64,000 nucleotides of DNA. It comes from Terebella lapidaria (Eukaryota; Annelida; Polychaeta; Terebellida; Terebellidae). Below the pieces are notes generated by a model that was not told where the DNA came from, did not search any database, and saw only the letters and a program-made list of their open reading frames with translations. The stretch lies in NCBI GenBank assembly GCA_949152475.1, contig OX424570.1:5506181-5570180 (forward strand). Direction: 5' to 3'. The position numbers were made by a program, and so were the translations under genes. Of the stretch, positions 47,462 through 58,245 are shown one piece after another; position 1 is the first letter of the stretch; the number at the start of each line of letters is the position of its first letter.

Positions 47462-50200
47462 GTGCCCATTGAACCGACCATGACTGGAGGCCTACCGATG
47501 GACTTCCGCCTCAGCTGGGAGAGGTTGACCGCGGAGACCATCCCAGGAACGACTGCTAACATCGTGACCACTCCACCGATCGCCACAGCGATGGCTGCAC
47601 CGCTTCGCTCCTCGTTGAATGACAATGCATCAACGAGCCCTCGCAGACCCATGCTGCGAGTGACGACATGCTCAACACCCTCTGTGTCGAACTACTGTCT
47701 GCCTGACCCCACAGTGCTGATCTCTGACACCAGCATCACAGGGCACTCTGGATATCAACCGCCGCTGACCCTCGAGGGACCTCCACTTCCCACCGCGCTG
47801 CAAGTTCAAGTTGTGTCTCCGATTCTTATGGAGTACAACACGCCGCCGATTGAAGCTTCGATCATGCAACAAGCTGAAACCAGTCGGTGCCAACCACGCT
47901 GGTTATTCCTGGATTAGCAGTGTGTTCATAAGTGCCCGCTGCCGGCTCGGTGTACCAATACCCGCAGCTTACAAACGTGTCACGACAGATTGGAATACCG
48001 ATTGTGTTGCAGCAGTACAGCCAGGCGCCCTTTGTCATGCCAGTTCCAAACAACCCAGGAAAAGGAAATCCTCCAATGCCCATTGCCATGACTCCTGCCG
48101 CTCTCGCCGACGCACCAGCCATGCAGACAAGTCCCATCACGCCAGTGAGGGTTGGGACTCATGCCTGAGCTCCAGTAACTAGTTATGGGCAAAACGGTTC
48201 AATGGCATATGACCTTCAAAGAAGGAAACTTGATGCACTACATCCACAGTTACGAGGCGTTTACCTACATGGACTTGAATAAGTCTATGACATTCCATAG
48301 TATGCTGCGTAGACGAGTGGAAGCGCTTGTTCTGAACATCCCAGTGGATACGCCATGGGAGGAATTTCGCCGCCATCTCCTGAAAAGTTTGGAGCCTACT
48401 CCCCTCCGCCACTTCAGGCATGATGAAATTTTCTCAAAAGATGCAGAACACTTCCTAAAGGGACTACAGACTCTTCCTAAGCAGGTGTTTGATGACGTCA
48501 CACCTGAGTCACAACAGTGTATGGTGATTTTGTACTTCATAGATGGACAGCCACCTTTGATACATACAGTGACGAACTGACTGCCGTACTGGAGGCTGAA
48601 AGTCATCAACTTTGAACTCACCGAGACCGACATCATACCACCTGATGAGTTGACACCACGCTGATAGCATATCGCCCCCCTGAAGCAAAAAATGGCGTAA
48701 GTCATTTTTGGTTGTTTTGAGATAATCAGTTTAAAAGGTTTCTTGTCTTTAAATTCCAAGTGAGAGCTTCCATATTCAGAGACCTGTGGCATAAATTACC
48801 AAGTAGTGTACCACTGTAGTTCAATTACTATCAATGTTCTTCTTACTTCCAAGAAAATGACTAATTAACTAAGATTAGCATGACTTACGCCAAAGGTGCT
48901 CTCGTCACCAACTCACTGGACATAATCACTAATGTTATTTTGGCATATCTCAGGAAGGTCCTAAAGCACAAATGGCGTAACTCAACAGCTAAATGCAATT
49001 TTGGCGTAAGTCAATACCCACTAGTGACGATTTTGGCATAAGTCCCCACGAACACTAGAACAGTTTTGGTATAACTCAAGATCAAAATGGCGTAAGTCAA
49101 GCCTCGAGATATGCCAATATGTTATAGGCTTCTAACTATTCTATGGTGTTGAATACAACCAGGAGTGATCTACGAGCCGGTAGTGGACATGGCAAGCATT
49201 ACTTTGGTATGTCTCATTGAGATACGCCAAAAAATGAGTTACGCCATTTTTGCTTTAGGGGGACGATATGTGGGTGACGAACAAGTGGATAATGAACTGT
49301 CCTGTGCCATTGGGCAAGTTGATCAGTGGGAACCACCAACCCCTGAGCAGATCGCTGCCTCTAACGATCCTGCTGACAGCAACAATACTAGATTACAGGG
49401 TTGTGATGAACACTTAGTGCCCACCTGTTGTTACGAGTGGGTTGCAAATGCATTTCAATGTGGAATCAGTGATGAAGATGAGCAATATTTTGAAGACGTG
49501 CTATACTCCATCCTGCGAGCCACTGCCCAGGCTCAGGAAGACAAACCAACACCGCCGGGACGCCCCACCATGTTTTTTTCTGTAAGAAACCGGGACACAG
49601 ATGGATACGGTGTTATCATATGAAAGACATCCTTGTACACAATTGCATGGAACCATTCACGCCACGCTTTGGTGCATCAGGGCCTGACCGAAGAACTGCT
49701 AAAGTTGTCAGAACTCATACCGCCCACCAACCAGCCACAGCAAGCCCCTCCGAATCCCAAACCACTAGATGGGGAAGGGTGCTGCGGGGCAAGGGACTTC
49801 CAAGGGTACAAGCAATGCTCAAAACTCTATGCCAATAGTCGTATATGTGCCGACGGTCGCCACGTCACCCAGGCCAACACCAACGCCCATCCCGCAGATG
49901 CCTGCAGAGACACCGTCGCTGCCCCCGGCAGGAGCACCACTTCCCATGCAAGCCAAGCCTGTGCTATCATTCCACGAAGGGATGTGTGCCAACTGTTCGT
50001 CACCGCTCCCAGGCCAGTCACCACTCCATGAAGAGGTGTCCGCACCTGTACCGCAACGCTCTCTACAGGGACATCGCCGTCACGAGGGGGTGTCGCAACC
50101 AACCACTCGCGACACCCCAACAGACAGCATGTTCGAAGTGGAATGGATATCTGATGACAGTGGCTTCTATGCCTTTCCATGCGGCCGGAAATGAAACTCT
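47462..50200 (+). pseudogene. Broken Ty3/Gypsy gag
   Basis: Related to the minus-strand gag at 60353-62702. Matching blocks are TFKEGNLMHYIHSYEAF and NIPVDTPWEEFRRHLLKS (48185-48580), KDAEHFLKGLQ and QVFDDVTPESQQ, and, after an inserted MITE, NELSCAIGQVDQWEPPTPEQ with GCDEHLVPTCCYEWVANAFQC (49270-49600). The zinc knuckle is frameshifted (SVRNRDTDGYG). Several frameshifts and stops occur. Confidence 0.75.
48668..49270. mobile_element. 0.6-kb MITE with about 45-bp terminal inverted repeats
   Basis: Left end CATATCGCCCCCCTGAAGC then AAAAAATGGCGTAAGTCA; right end, inverted, CATATCGTCCCCCTAAAGC then AAAAATGGCGTAACTCA. The word TGGCGTAAGTCA recurs inside (near 48972, 49002, 49088). It splits gag codons that are contiguous in the minus-strand relative. 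The flanking repeat may be ATAT. Confidence 0.75.
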
Positions 50201-50279
50201 CGCTTCCTCAACAGCTCCTCAAGCCACCACAAGAGGACCCTAACGTACTGCTCGTGCCACTCACGAGTGTTGGAAATTG

Positions 50280-52890
50280 CCAGTTCATGTCAGTGACTCA
50301 AGGCAGTTCTGGACTCTGGAGCTCAGATATCGCTGCTCCAACGTGATCTGCTTCATCAAGTGCCTGCTGATCGACACTGCCTGCGCTCAACAAGCGCTGC
50401 CATTCATGATGTGAACTGGGACCTCAGTCCTATTGATTGATACCTGGACATTACGATCCAAGTCGGAACGAAAGAAATGGTAAAATGGTAACATTCAGTG
50501 TGGCTGCTATTCATGTCGAGATGATTCGCGGTATGAATTTCTTTAGACAAGTGAATGCCGTTATGGATAATGGTGCAGGAGGGATTCAAGTCAATAAAAA
50601 AACCGGTTCACACACAAAGACCTTGAGGCCAATGTTGATTGAATGCCACCTCGCAGTGAGGCTGTTGTAGAACTTGTGCCGACCTCAAGGGTTCGGGTTC
50701 AACAATACCTGTGCCTGGTCCAACCTATGACAAACTTCCAAGACGAGACGGATCTTATCATGGGCCGAACGTCAATCTCCTTGAGTCGCAAATGTGTAAA
50801 ATTGACAGTGGTCAATCCTGCCGATACGGGAGTCACCCTGACACGCTTCGACCTCGTTGCTATCGCCAGCCCAGTCGAGAGCATCATCAGTGCCCTGCCC
50901 AAGCCAGGAGAGGACCCAGACCATCGCGGATGAATGCCAATCACTACAGCTATCTACAGCCATATCTACAAGAGATGGTGGACCATGCTGGACTCGTGCC
51001 GGATCGACAGCGTCACTGCGTCAATTTCATGTACAAATACAAGGATAAGTTTATGAGCCCACAAGGACAACTGGGTCATACCCAAGTCATGCAGCACCGG
51101 ATTGATACAGGCAACTCTGTACCAATCCGCCAACATCAATGCCACATTCCAGAAGCCCAGCAGCATATCATCGACGAAGAGGTTAACAAAATGCTTTGTC
51201 TGGGATGTATTGAACCTCATCCTGGAGCTCCCAGGTCATTCTCATATACAAGAATAACGGTCAAATCCGTTTTTGTATGGACTATCTCTGTTGAATGGCG
51301 TGACACGCAAGAACCCGTATCATTTGCCGAACATTCAGGAACCACGTACTTTTCAGCCTTGGGCCTAACCTCAGGATACTGGCAGGTCGGGGTTGATCCT
51401 GCAGACAGGCCGCAGACTGCCTTCGCTACCCAAGGACTATACCAGTTCAAGGTCATGCTGTTTGGACTGAGTAATGCGCCTGCAACTTTTGAACAACTCT
51501 GGAGCTCAGATATCGCTGCTCCAACGTGATCTGCTTCATCAAGTGCCTGCTGATCGACACTGCCTGCGCTCAACAAGCGCTACCATTCATGATGTGAACT
51601 GGGACCTCAGTCCTATTGATTGATACCTGGACATTACGATCCAAGTCGGAACGAAAGAAATGGTAAAATGCTTTGTCTGGGACTGCCAGATGGTAACATT
51701 CAACACTGAATGTGACACTGAATGTTACCTATGGTAACATTCAGTGTGGCTGCTATTCATGTCGAGATGATTCGCGGTATGAATTTCTTTAGACAAGTGA
51801 ATGCCGTTATGGATAATGGTGCAGGAAGGATTCAAGTCAATAAAAAAACCCGTTCACACACAAAGACCTTGAGGCCAATGTTGATTGAATGCCACCTCGC
51901 AGTGAGGCTGTTGTAGAACTTGTGCCGACCTCAAGGGTTCGGGTTCAACAATACCTGTGCCTGGTCCAACCTATGACAAACTTCCAAGACGAGACGGATC
52001 TTATCATGGGCCGAACGTCAATCTCCTTGAGTCGCAAATGTGTAAAATTGACAGTGGTCAATCCTGCCGATACGGGAGTCACCGTGACACGCTTCGACCT
52101 CGTTGCTATCGCCAGCCCAGTCGAGAGCATCATCAGTGCCCTGCCCAAGCCAGGACAGGACCCAGACCATCGCGGATGAATGCCAATCACTACAGCTATC
52201 TACAGCCATATCTACAAGAGATGGTGGACCATGCTGGACTCGTGCCGGATCGACAGCGTCACTGCGTCAATTTCATGTACAAATACAAGGATAAGTTTAT
52301 GAGCCCACAAGGACAACTGGGTCATACCCAAGTCGTGCAGCACCGGATTGATACAGGCAACTCTGTACCAATCTGCCAACATCAATGCCACATTCCAGAA
52401 GCCCAGCAGCATATCATTGATGAAGAGGTTAACAAAATGCTTTGTCTGGGATGTATTGAATCTCATCCTGGAGCTCCCAGGTCATTCTCATATACAAGAA
52501 TAACAGTCAAATCCGTTTTTGTATGGACTATCTCTGTTGAATGGCGTGACACGCAAGAACTCGTATCAGTTGCCGAACATTCAGGAACCACGTACTCTTC
52601 AGCCTTGGGCCTAACCTCAGGATACTGGCAGGTCGGGGTTGATCCTGCAGACAGGCCGCAGACTGCCTTCGCTACCCAAGGACTATACCAGTTCAAGGTC
52701 ATGCTGTTTGGACTGAGTAATGCGCCTGCAACTTTTGAACAACTGATGAAGACCATTCTCCGTGGATATTTGTGGACTCGAGGCATCTGCTATTTAGATG
52801 ATGTCATAGCATAGGGTCGTACGTTTGACCTGACGCTTGCTAACCCAGAAGCAGTCCTGGATTGAATACGAACTGCAGGGTTACACTTAC
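50280..52890 (+). pseudogene. Broken Gypsy protease-reverse transcriptase with a tandem duplication
   Basis: The protease motif VLDSGAQISLLQRD is at about 50303. Blocks matching the minus-strand pol follow: MPPRSEAVVELVPTSRVRV, DLIMGRTSISLSRKCVK, QHIIDEEVNKMLCLGCIE, SALGLTSGYWQVGVDP, QFKVMLFGLSNAPATFEQL and, only in the second copy, CYLDDVIA (about 52790), the RT active-site region. Frames change several times and homology ends near 52890. 50313-51495 and 51496-52741 are two near-identical copies of the same segment. Confidence 0.8.
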
Positions 52891-54239
52891 CGAATATCTT
52901 CGATTGATCAGCGGGTTTCGAAAGAGCGCCTGCCTTGTATGAGCGCCGGGGGTAACCAGTGATCGAAAAAAATAAGCGCCGGGAATCAATAGTGTATCTG
53001 CGGCAATTACCGGCAAGCCAATTCTCGATTGAAATTAACACTCAGTAAATGGTAAGGGTGATAATTTTGTGTGAAACGTATTACTTGAAAACTGAATAAA
53101 CTGTGATGACAAAAGAACATATACAAAATGTGACGGAATAGCGGAGTTCTTCGGGCGGCTATTACGCCCACTGATCGAATAGTTCGATGTATGTTGTGCG
53201 TTGACACACCAACAGGAAGTCCGACGTAAGTTTCAATAATATCCGAGTTTATTTGGATGATTCTAGTCCGATGTACGATCACTCTCACATTCAATCGTAA
53301 TCCCCACAATAGTCCGAAGTATTAATAGTCTAATATGAGTTTGATATCTTCTAATCACAATATTTGGCGTAGTACCTCTCAATTCAACTTCTCTCTTCAA
53401 CAGATTTTACACAACTACATTGTCCGTGGGAAAGCGCGGGGCTAAGTCTATGATGTGTGTGGGTTTTCCCGCGTAATGTGGTAGGTGTTCATGTGAAATG
53501 GCGGGAAAGTGATGTCATGTCTGTGTGGGCGGAGTCATGTGTCTGGGAATGTGGTGATTGGTGGGATTGTAGGAAGTGTTAACGTGAGCAGTGTTGTTTA
53601 CATGTAGATGTGGTGCGAGGACGGTGCGTGCCCGGTGACGTAAGGTAAGTAAGTATGAAGTCATGTGATGAATCTGTGCCGTGTATGTCGAGTGGGAGAA
53701 TGTGTTAGGGACGGGTTTCGGGCCATAACAGTCATAAATATTCTACAAAACACCCCTTCGTCAAATAACCCCCTGGGAATTTACCCTCCCCGAAACCTAA
53801 CTGTCCAAAAATCTAAACATGATAAGCTAGAAGTCCTAAAGGGAAACACATTCACCACGCGAGACAATGGTAAAACAATGGATACAATAAAAATTCTAAC
53901 TGTCAAAATAAAGTCATTAGTCAGTCAGTCAACAGTCACTAAGATGATATGAACACATTTGACAAATACATTTAAAACAACGACAGGTGACGATGAAACA
54001 CATAAATCAAGACATAAATCACAGTTTAGAAGAATCACAAATATATACATATATATTATTGGAATGATAAAAATACTCCTCTACGTTCCCTAGCGGAACG
54101 GAAACAATTTAAAGTCTGAAACACCTGAAAATGACCAGGATTAATTAGTTCGAGATACACACATATATATCATATGGTATGATTAGTACGAAATGTACAG
54201 GACACAGCTATCCTGGTGCTGTGCCCTGGGGTACGAAAT
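52891..54239. other. Non-coding DNA, probably part of the minus-strand Gypsy element region
   Basis: No gene seen. AGTCCGA words at 53217, 53267 and 53311 link at least part of it to the element at 53-62.7 kb. GC-rich at 53410-53640. Confidence 0.4.
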
Positions 54240-54874
54240 CTAGTCCGACTGACGGTCGCGTGTCCGTGACGCGGGAGGCCGGGCAGCTGGCGATGCCTGT
54301 TGCATCAGCCGCCTTTGGTCGTCGGCCGGTAGGTGCAGCAACACCGACACGATGGTCGTCCACAATTCATCCGGAATTCCGGAAGCCTCTGGTGGTGACG
54401 ACGGGGTAGCGGAAAGGCGGGCTCGAAGCTCCTGATTTTCCTCCCGTAAGTCCGAATTATTTCGCTCCGCCGTACGGAGTTCCTCTCGGAGCCGACGATT
54501 CTCCTCCAGGAGAGGGTGCGGAGCCGTAGGGGTCTGTCGCTCGTGGAGCGACCCCATGCCGAAACCGATTGCCATGGCGCGGGCGGCAACAATGCGAGAG
54601 GTTGTGCAGGTTTCTTACGTAAGTCCGTTTCAGGTCCGGAAACTGGCTCCGAATCCGACACCGTGATTAAGTCCGAAGTAGGGGAAACTGTTCCCGGTGC
54701 GCTGTCGGCTGTCGCCGATTCTTCAAGTACGATGGGATGTTCCGGCTCATCCCCAGCCTCCACTATTCTCACGGCAAGTGGCAGTTCGTTGTTATCGGCA
54801 TCAGATGCTGTCTTCTTGTCCGGTGGCTTATCTCTCTCCTTGTCGGAAGACGACATAGTTCGACCTTCGCTCAC
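54240..54874 (-). CDS. Gag-leader-like open frames with a coiled coil
   Basis: Two overlapping minus-strand frames. 54874-54305 starts MSEGRTMSSSDKERDKPPDK and is acidic and proline-rich; 54575-54240 contains LLEENRRLREELRTAERNN and SDLREENQELRARL, a leucine-zipper coiled coil, and ends TRDRQSD. Judged from composition and position, they could be the start of a Gypsy gag, or a small accessory protein, with a frameshift near 54560. They lie downstream of the integrase of the neighbouring element, the wrong place for its own gag. Confidence 0.4.
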
Positions 54875-54899
54875 TGGCGTGAGCCCACACTCACTAGTC

Positions 54900-56290
54900 C
54901 GACCTTTATCCTAATACAAGGTGCGTACCAGGATTATTCACACACAAAGTTCGTAAAATGTTATTCAATAGTCTGTGCTATTGCCGTACGAAGTATATAT
55001 ATTCAAAGTAGTGTCTGATTGTCTCTCAAGATCACTGTAGTATCAACACTTTTCCGATAGATGTTCACTCTCCAGTGTCCGCAGCCAGAATGATCCGCTT
55101 CTAAAACTTCCTGCTTATCTGGCATCCGTACACACACAAAGTGCTGACAGTGTCTTCTGCGGTTTTCCACAATCGGGGGGTGCGCTCTGTCTATTGTCTT
55201 ATACGTCTTTTTACGTTCGCTTGATCCATCTCGGCTCTCAGTCGTGCGAAGAGGGGGCGGTCCATCACCTAGGCAACGCGTGTACATCAAAGCTCTGGTT
55301 CATCACACCAGTCAAGCGGAGCAGTAGGTTAGCACACAGCTGCTCTATTTTCCCATAGTCCGACACAAACTTCTGGATAACGCAATCCAATCATTTCACT
55401 GTCCGTCTAGCATACAGCCAGAATTACTGCACCTTTTGCATGCTTCCACTCTCTATTGAAGTTAACTGGGAATGTTTATATGGAGGTGCCGCGGGCGGCT
55501 TCAGTGTTTATTTGTGCTTCATGCTTTTCCGTGTGAACTCCTACAATTAGTCCGTTCCTTATCTGCGCAGTTAGCACACAATAAACTTTTGACCAACTTG
55601 TTTATAACAGATGATCACTGTCCGTACGTATTCTGAGGTATAAATACCAAGCTCACAGAAGTTTGCTCAGTCCGTTCATTTTCATCTAGTGCCGTAGATA
55701 ATGGAACCGCTGATATTATCATGAGGGTTGATGGGGTGATCTGGGCGGCCCTGCCGTGGCGCGTTGCATAATTTTCAATGGATGTGATGACAGATCGCGC
55801 GTTGGAATGCAGAGGTTTATTTATAACTGAATCCTGCTCCTGAGGGCATTCCCCTGAATTGTGCGTATGGGGGAGCAGAGGCTCTTATCAGACGCTTGCT
55901 CGGGAGACGGCTATCCTCTCACCTCGTCCGCGACAAAGTGATCTTACTCACGGCAGGACATGACGGCTGACAAATGGGTGGAATTGTTAGTCATGCAATA
56001 TTTAGGTAGTGCGCAACAGGCGCGAGATGGTATGGAGAAGTACGAAGTTATATGCAATGCATAACACACATATACCACATTATAGCATCGTAACCAGCAT
56101 CAATATTATAACGTCATATCAATATTATATATGAAAATTGCCTCACTGACATCAGTACATAAAAATGGTTATTGAAATGAATATGTACATAATATTATTA
56201 TATTATAAATATATTTTGGGGTGATATGACATCATAGTCCAATAGTCAGGCATTTATTCATCATCATAGAGATCAGTCCCTTGGCACAGC
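54900..56290 (-). other. LTR-like non-coding interval between integrase and gag-leader frames
   Basis: No gene. On the minus strand a TATA-like AATATATATACTT (about 55000) precedes TCCTGGTACGCACC (about 54920-54933), which could be a primer-binding site, then the gag-leader frames. AGTCCG words at 54896, 55356, 55548 and 55668 tie it to the same element family. LTR ends not defined. Confidence 0.35.
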
Positions 56291-56295
56291 CGTGG

Positions 56296-57222
56296 TTATC
56301 TGAACCGGGCTGGGCGGCGAATCGTGCGTCTGGGTCGATTGTACGGAGCAGGCTGGGGCGTAGCCTCGCTTGTTGATGAGTCCGTAGCAATCGCGGGTTT
56401 GGGTCCGCGGGGTTTTGGCGCTCGCTGTGAAGCGCTGGAGTTCGACTTGCGCGATTTTCGCTTCTGGCGACGGCGTCGCGGTCCGGATGTATGGCTTCTC
56501 CGACTGGCGGGTGATGACGAAGTATCAGTCTTGGTAGTCCGATCTGTGTCTGATGATTTGTCTTGTACGGTGACGTCCCAAGGATAGAGGAATTCCTCGA
56601 GGAGCTCCAGGGGATCGTTCGATAGTTCGGTCTTGGAGTCTGTGCTGCTTGACGACTCAGGTGGCGATCCGACTTGAGGTTGAAGGTTCAGCAACTGTGC
56701 GTCGCCTTCGTATGGTTTAATGACGTCCAGATGGACGACTCTAGTATTTCGTGGATTGGAGACTAGAGCAATTCGATAGTCTACCTCAGTAACGCGTTCC
56801 AGGACTCTCCCGGGTCCGGTCCAGGGTCGGGCGAATTTGTTGTTCTGTGTGAGGGGCAGGTAGTAGTACCGTACCAACTCTCCCGGCTGGAACTGAGGGC
56901 GAGATTTCGCATGTGCGTCATACCCCATTTTCTGGCGGGTTGCAGCTTTTTGCAGATGGTCTTGCGCAAACCCATGGGCAGCTCTGATGGCAGTTCGGAG
57001 ATACTCGACGTATTCAGGTCCGCATGGAGGTAGCGGTTCTGGGTCATACGTAGGAAACATCAAGTCAACAGGCAAATTGCATTCATGTCCGTATACCATC
57101 AGGTGTGGTGTACACCCAGTAGAAGAATGCACCGAGGTGCGGTACGCCATGAGTACATATGGTAAGTGCAGATCCCAGTCATTCCCACGATCACTGACGA
57201 ACGCACTCAACATATTCAACAA
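56296..57222 (-). CDS. Gypsy integrase C-terminal part
   Basis: 308-codon open frame continuing the integrase after one stop codon. The start corresponds to the end of the catalytic core (the glutamate of the DDE triad lies in the VERFNR segment just upstream of its first methionine). It contains VLMAYRTSVHSSTGCTP and HLMVYGHECNLPVDLMFPTY, then a GPY/F-like module (WTGPGRVLERVTEVDYRIAL, HLDVIKPY) and a basic Ser/Pro-rich tail. It is typical of Ty3/Gypsy integrases. Confidence 0.8.
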   Translation of the reverse strand: MLNMLSAFVSDRGNDWDLHLPYVLMAYRTSVHSSTGCTPHLMVYGHECNLPVDLMFPTYDPEPLPPCGPEYVEYLRTAIRAAHGFAQDHLQKAATRQKMGYDAHAKSRPQFQPGELVRYYYLPLTQNNKFARPWTGPGRVLERVTEVDYRIALVSNPRNTRVVHLDVIKPYEGDAQLLNLQPQVGSPPESSSSTDSKTELSNDPLELLEEFLYPWDVTVQDKSSDTDRTTKTDTSSSPASRRSHTSGPRRRRQKRKSRKSNSSASQRAPKPRGPKPAIATDSSTSEATPQPAPYNRPRRTIRRPARFR

Positions 57223-57243
57223 AGTCCGATTGAATCGTTCGAC

Positions 57244-57879
57244 TTAACCGTCACTTTGTGGGCGGTAGGGCGTGGTCCGAATTTTCTTGGCACCCAGAAG
57301 GCGTACAACGCTCCGAAATAATGACGACTCAAATTCCGTTCCTTGGTCGCTGTGTATGGCTTTCGGTACCCCGTGGTACACGATCCAACGATTCACCAGA
57401 ACATCGGCGACATTTTTGGCCGTATGGCGGCGGAGCGGGAATGCGTCCGTGTACTTTGAAAAGTAGTCCGATATGACAAGAATGTACCTGTGACCTCGTC
57501 CGGTAACTTTATGGGTATCTAGGATATCCATGGCAATACGATCAAATGGCGCCCCAGTTGGTAGTTGCGTTAGAGGTGATTTCTTGGGCGCTGGTTTTCC
57601 TTTCCGTGACACACACTGCGGGCAGCGGGCGCACCAGCGGGCAACATCCAAGGCGAGACCCGGCCAGTAAAACCGGCGCTTTACTCTCTCAACAGTCCGT
57701 TGTATTCCAAGGTGGCCTACGACCTTGAGGTCGTGGAGTTGGTGTAGAACCACCGTACGTAATGTCGCTGGTAACACAGTTTGTACGACAGTCCGACCAG
57801 CTGGGTGCGGCTTGGTAGTTCGTATGAGGATTCCATCCTGTAGCGCTAACAAAGTCCATCGTGAAACCAAAGTTTTCAC
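57244..57879 (-). CDS. Gypsy integrase N-terminal part
   Basis: 211-codon frame. The HHCC zinc-binding domain is visible (HQLHDLKVVGHLG, WCARCPQC), followed by the core with MDILDTHKVTGRGH, SDYFSKYTDAFPL and IHSDQGTEFESSLFR, that is, the first two catalytic aspartates. It ends at an in-frame TAA directly after RPQSDG (57244), just before the catalytic glutamate, separating it from the frame at 57222-56296. This single stop is the only break I see in integrase. Confidence 0.85.
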   Translation of the reverse strand: MKTLVSRWTLLALQDGILIRTTKPHPAGRTVVQTVLPATLRTVVLHQLHDLKVVGHLGIQRTVERVKRRFYWPGLALDVARWCARCPQCVSRKGKPAPKKSPLTQLPTGAPFDRIAMDILDTHKVTGRGHRYILVISDYFSKYTDAFPLRRHTAKNVADVLVNRWIVYHGVPKAIHSDQGTEFESSLFRSVVRLLGAKKIRTTPYRPQSDG

Positions 57880-57936
57880 TTCCTAACCGTAGCGGGCGAC
57901 TTCCTTTGACGTGGGTTTCGTTCCGTTCAATACCCA

Positions 57937-58245
57937 CTATCGTACGACTCCGACGCTCGGGTCGACTTGCTGAGCGGCAACAATGTCCGCTGTGGAATAG
58001 TCCGACAGCCATTCCTGTCCGTTCAATTTCACATCCAATGCTCGCACACGTGCAGCTTGGCGTATGGAGATCATCCGAGATAAGACCAGTGATGTCATGG
58101 TATCACTGTCCAGGAGGTCTTTCTCGGGTCCGACAGGAACCACCGTAATCCGTCTGACGGGAAGTTCTCCAGAACTCGTTTCCTGTGGTAATTGGCAAAC
58201 CCCAGGAAAGCTCGTACGTCCGTAATCTCGCAGGGAGTCGGCCAT
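57937..58245 (-). pseudogene. Gypsy pol linker between reverse transcriptase and integrase
   Basis: The frame contains RVRALDVKLNGQEWLSDYS and TADIVAAQQVDPSVGVVR, resembling the region just before integrase. The first third overlaps the RT frame in another phase. No RNase H catalytic segment can be seen between the RT end and this linker, which are only about 100 bp apart, so RNase H appears deleted. Confidence 0.6.
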
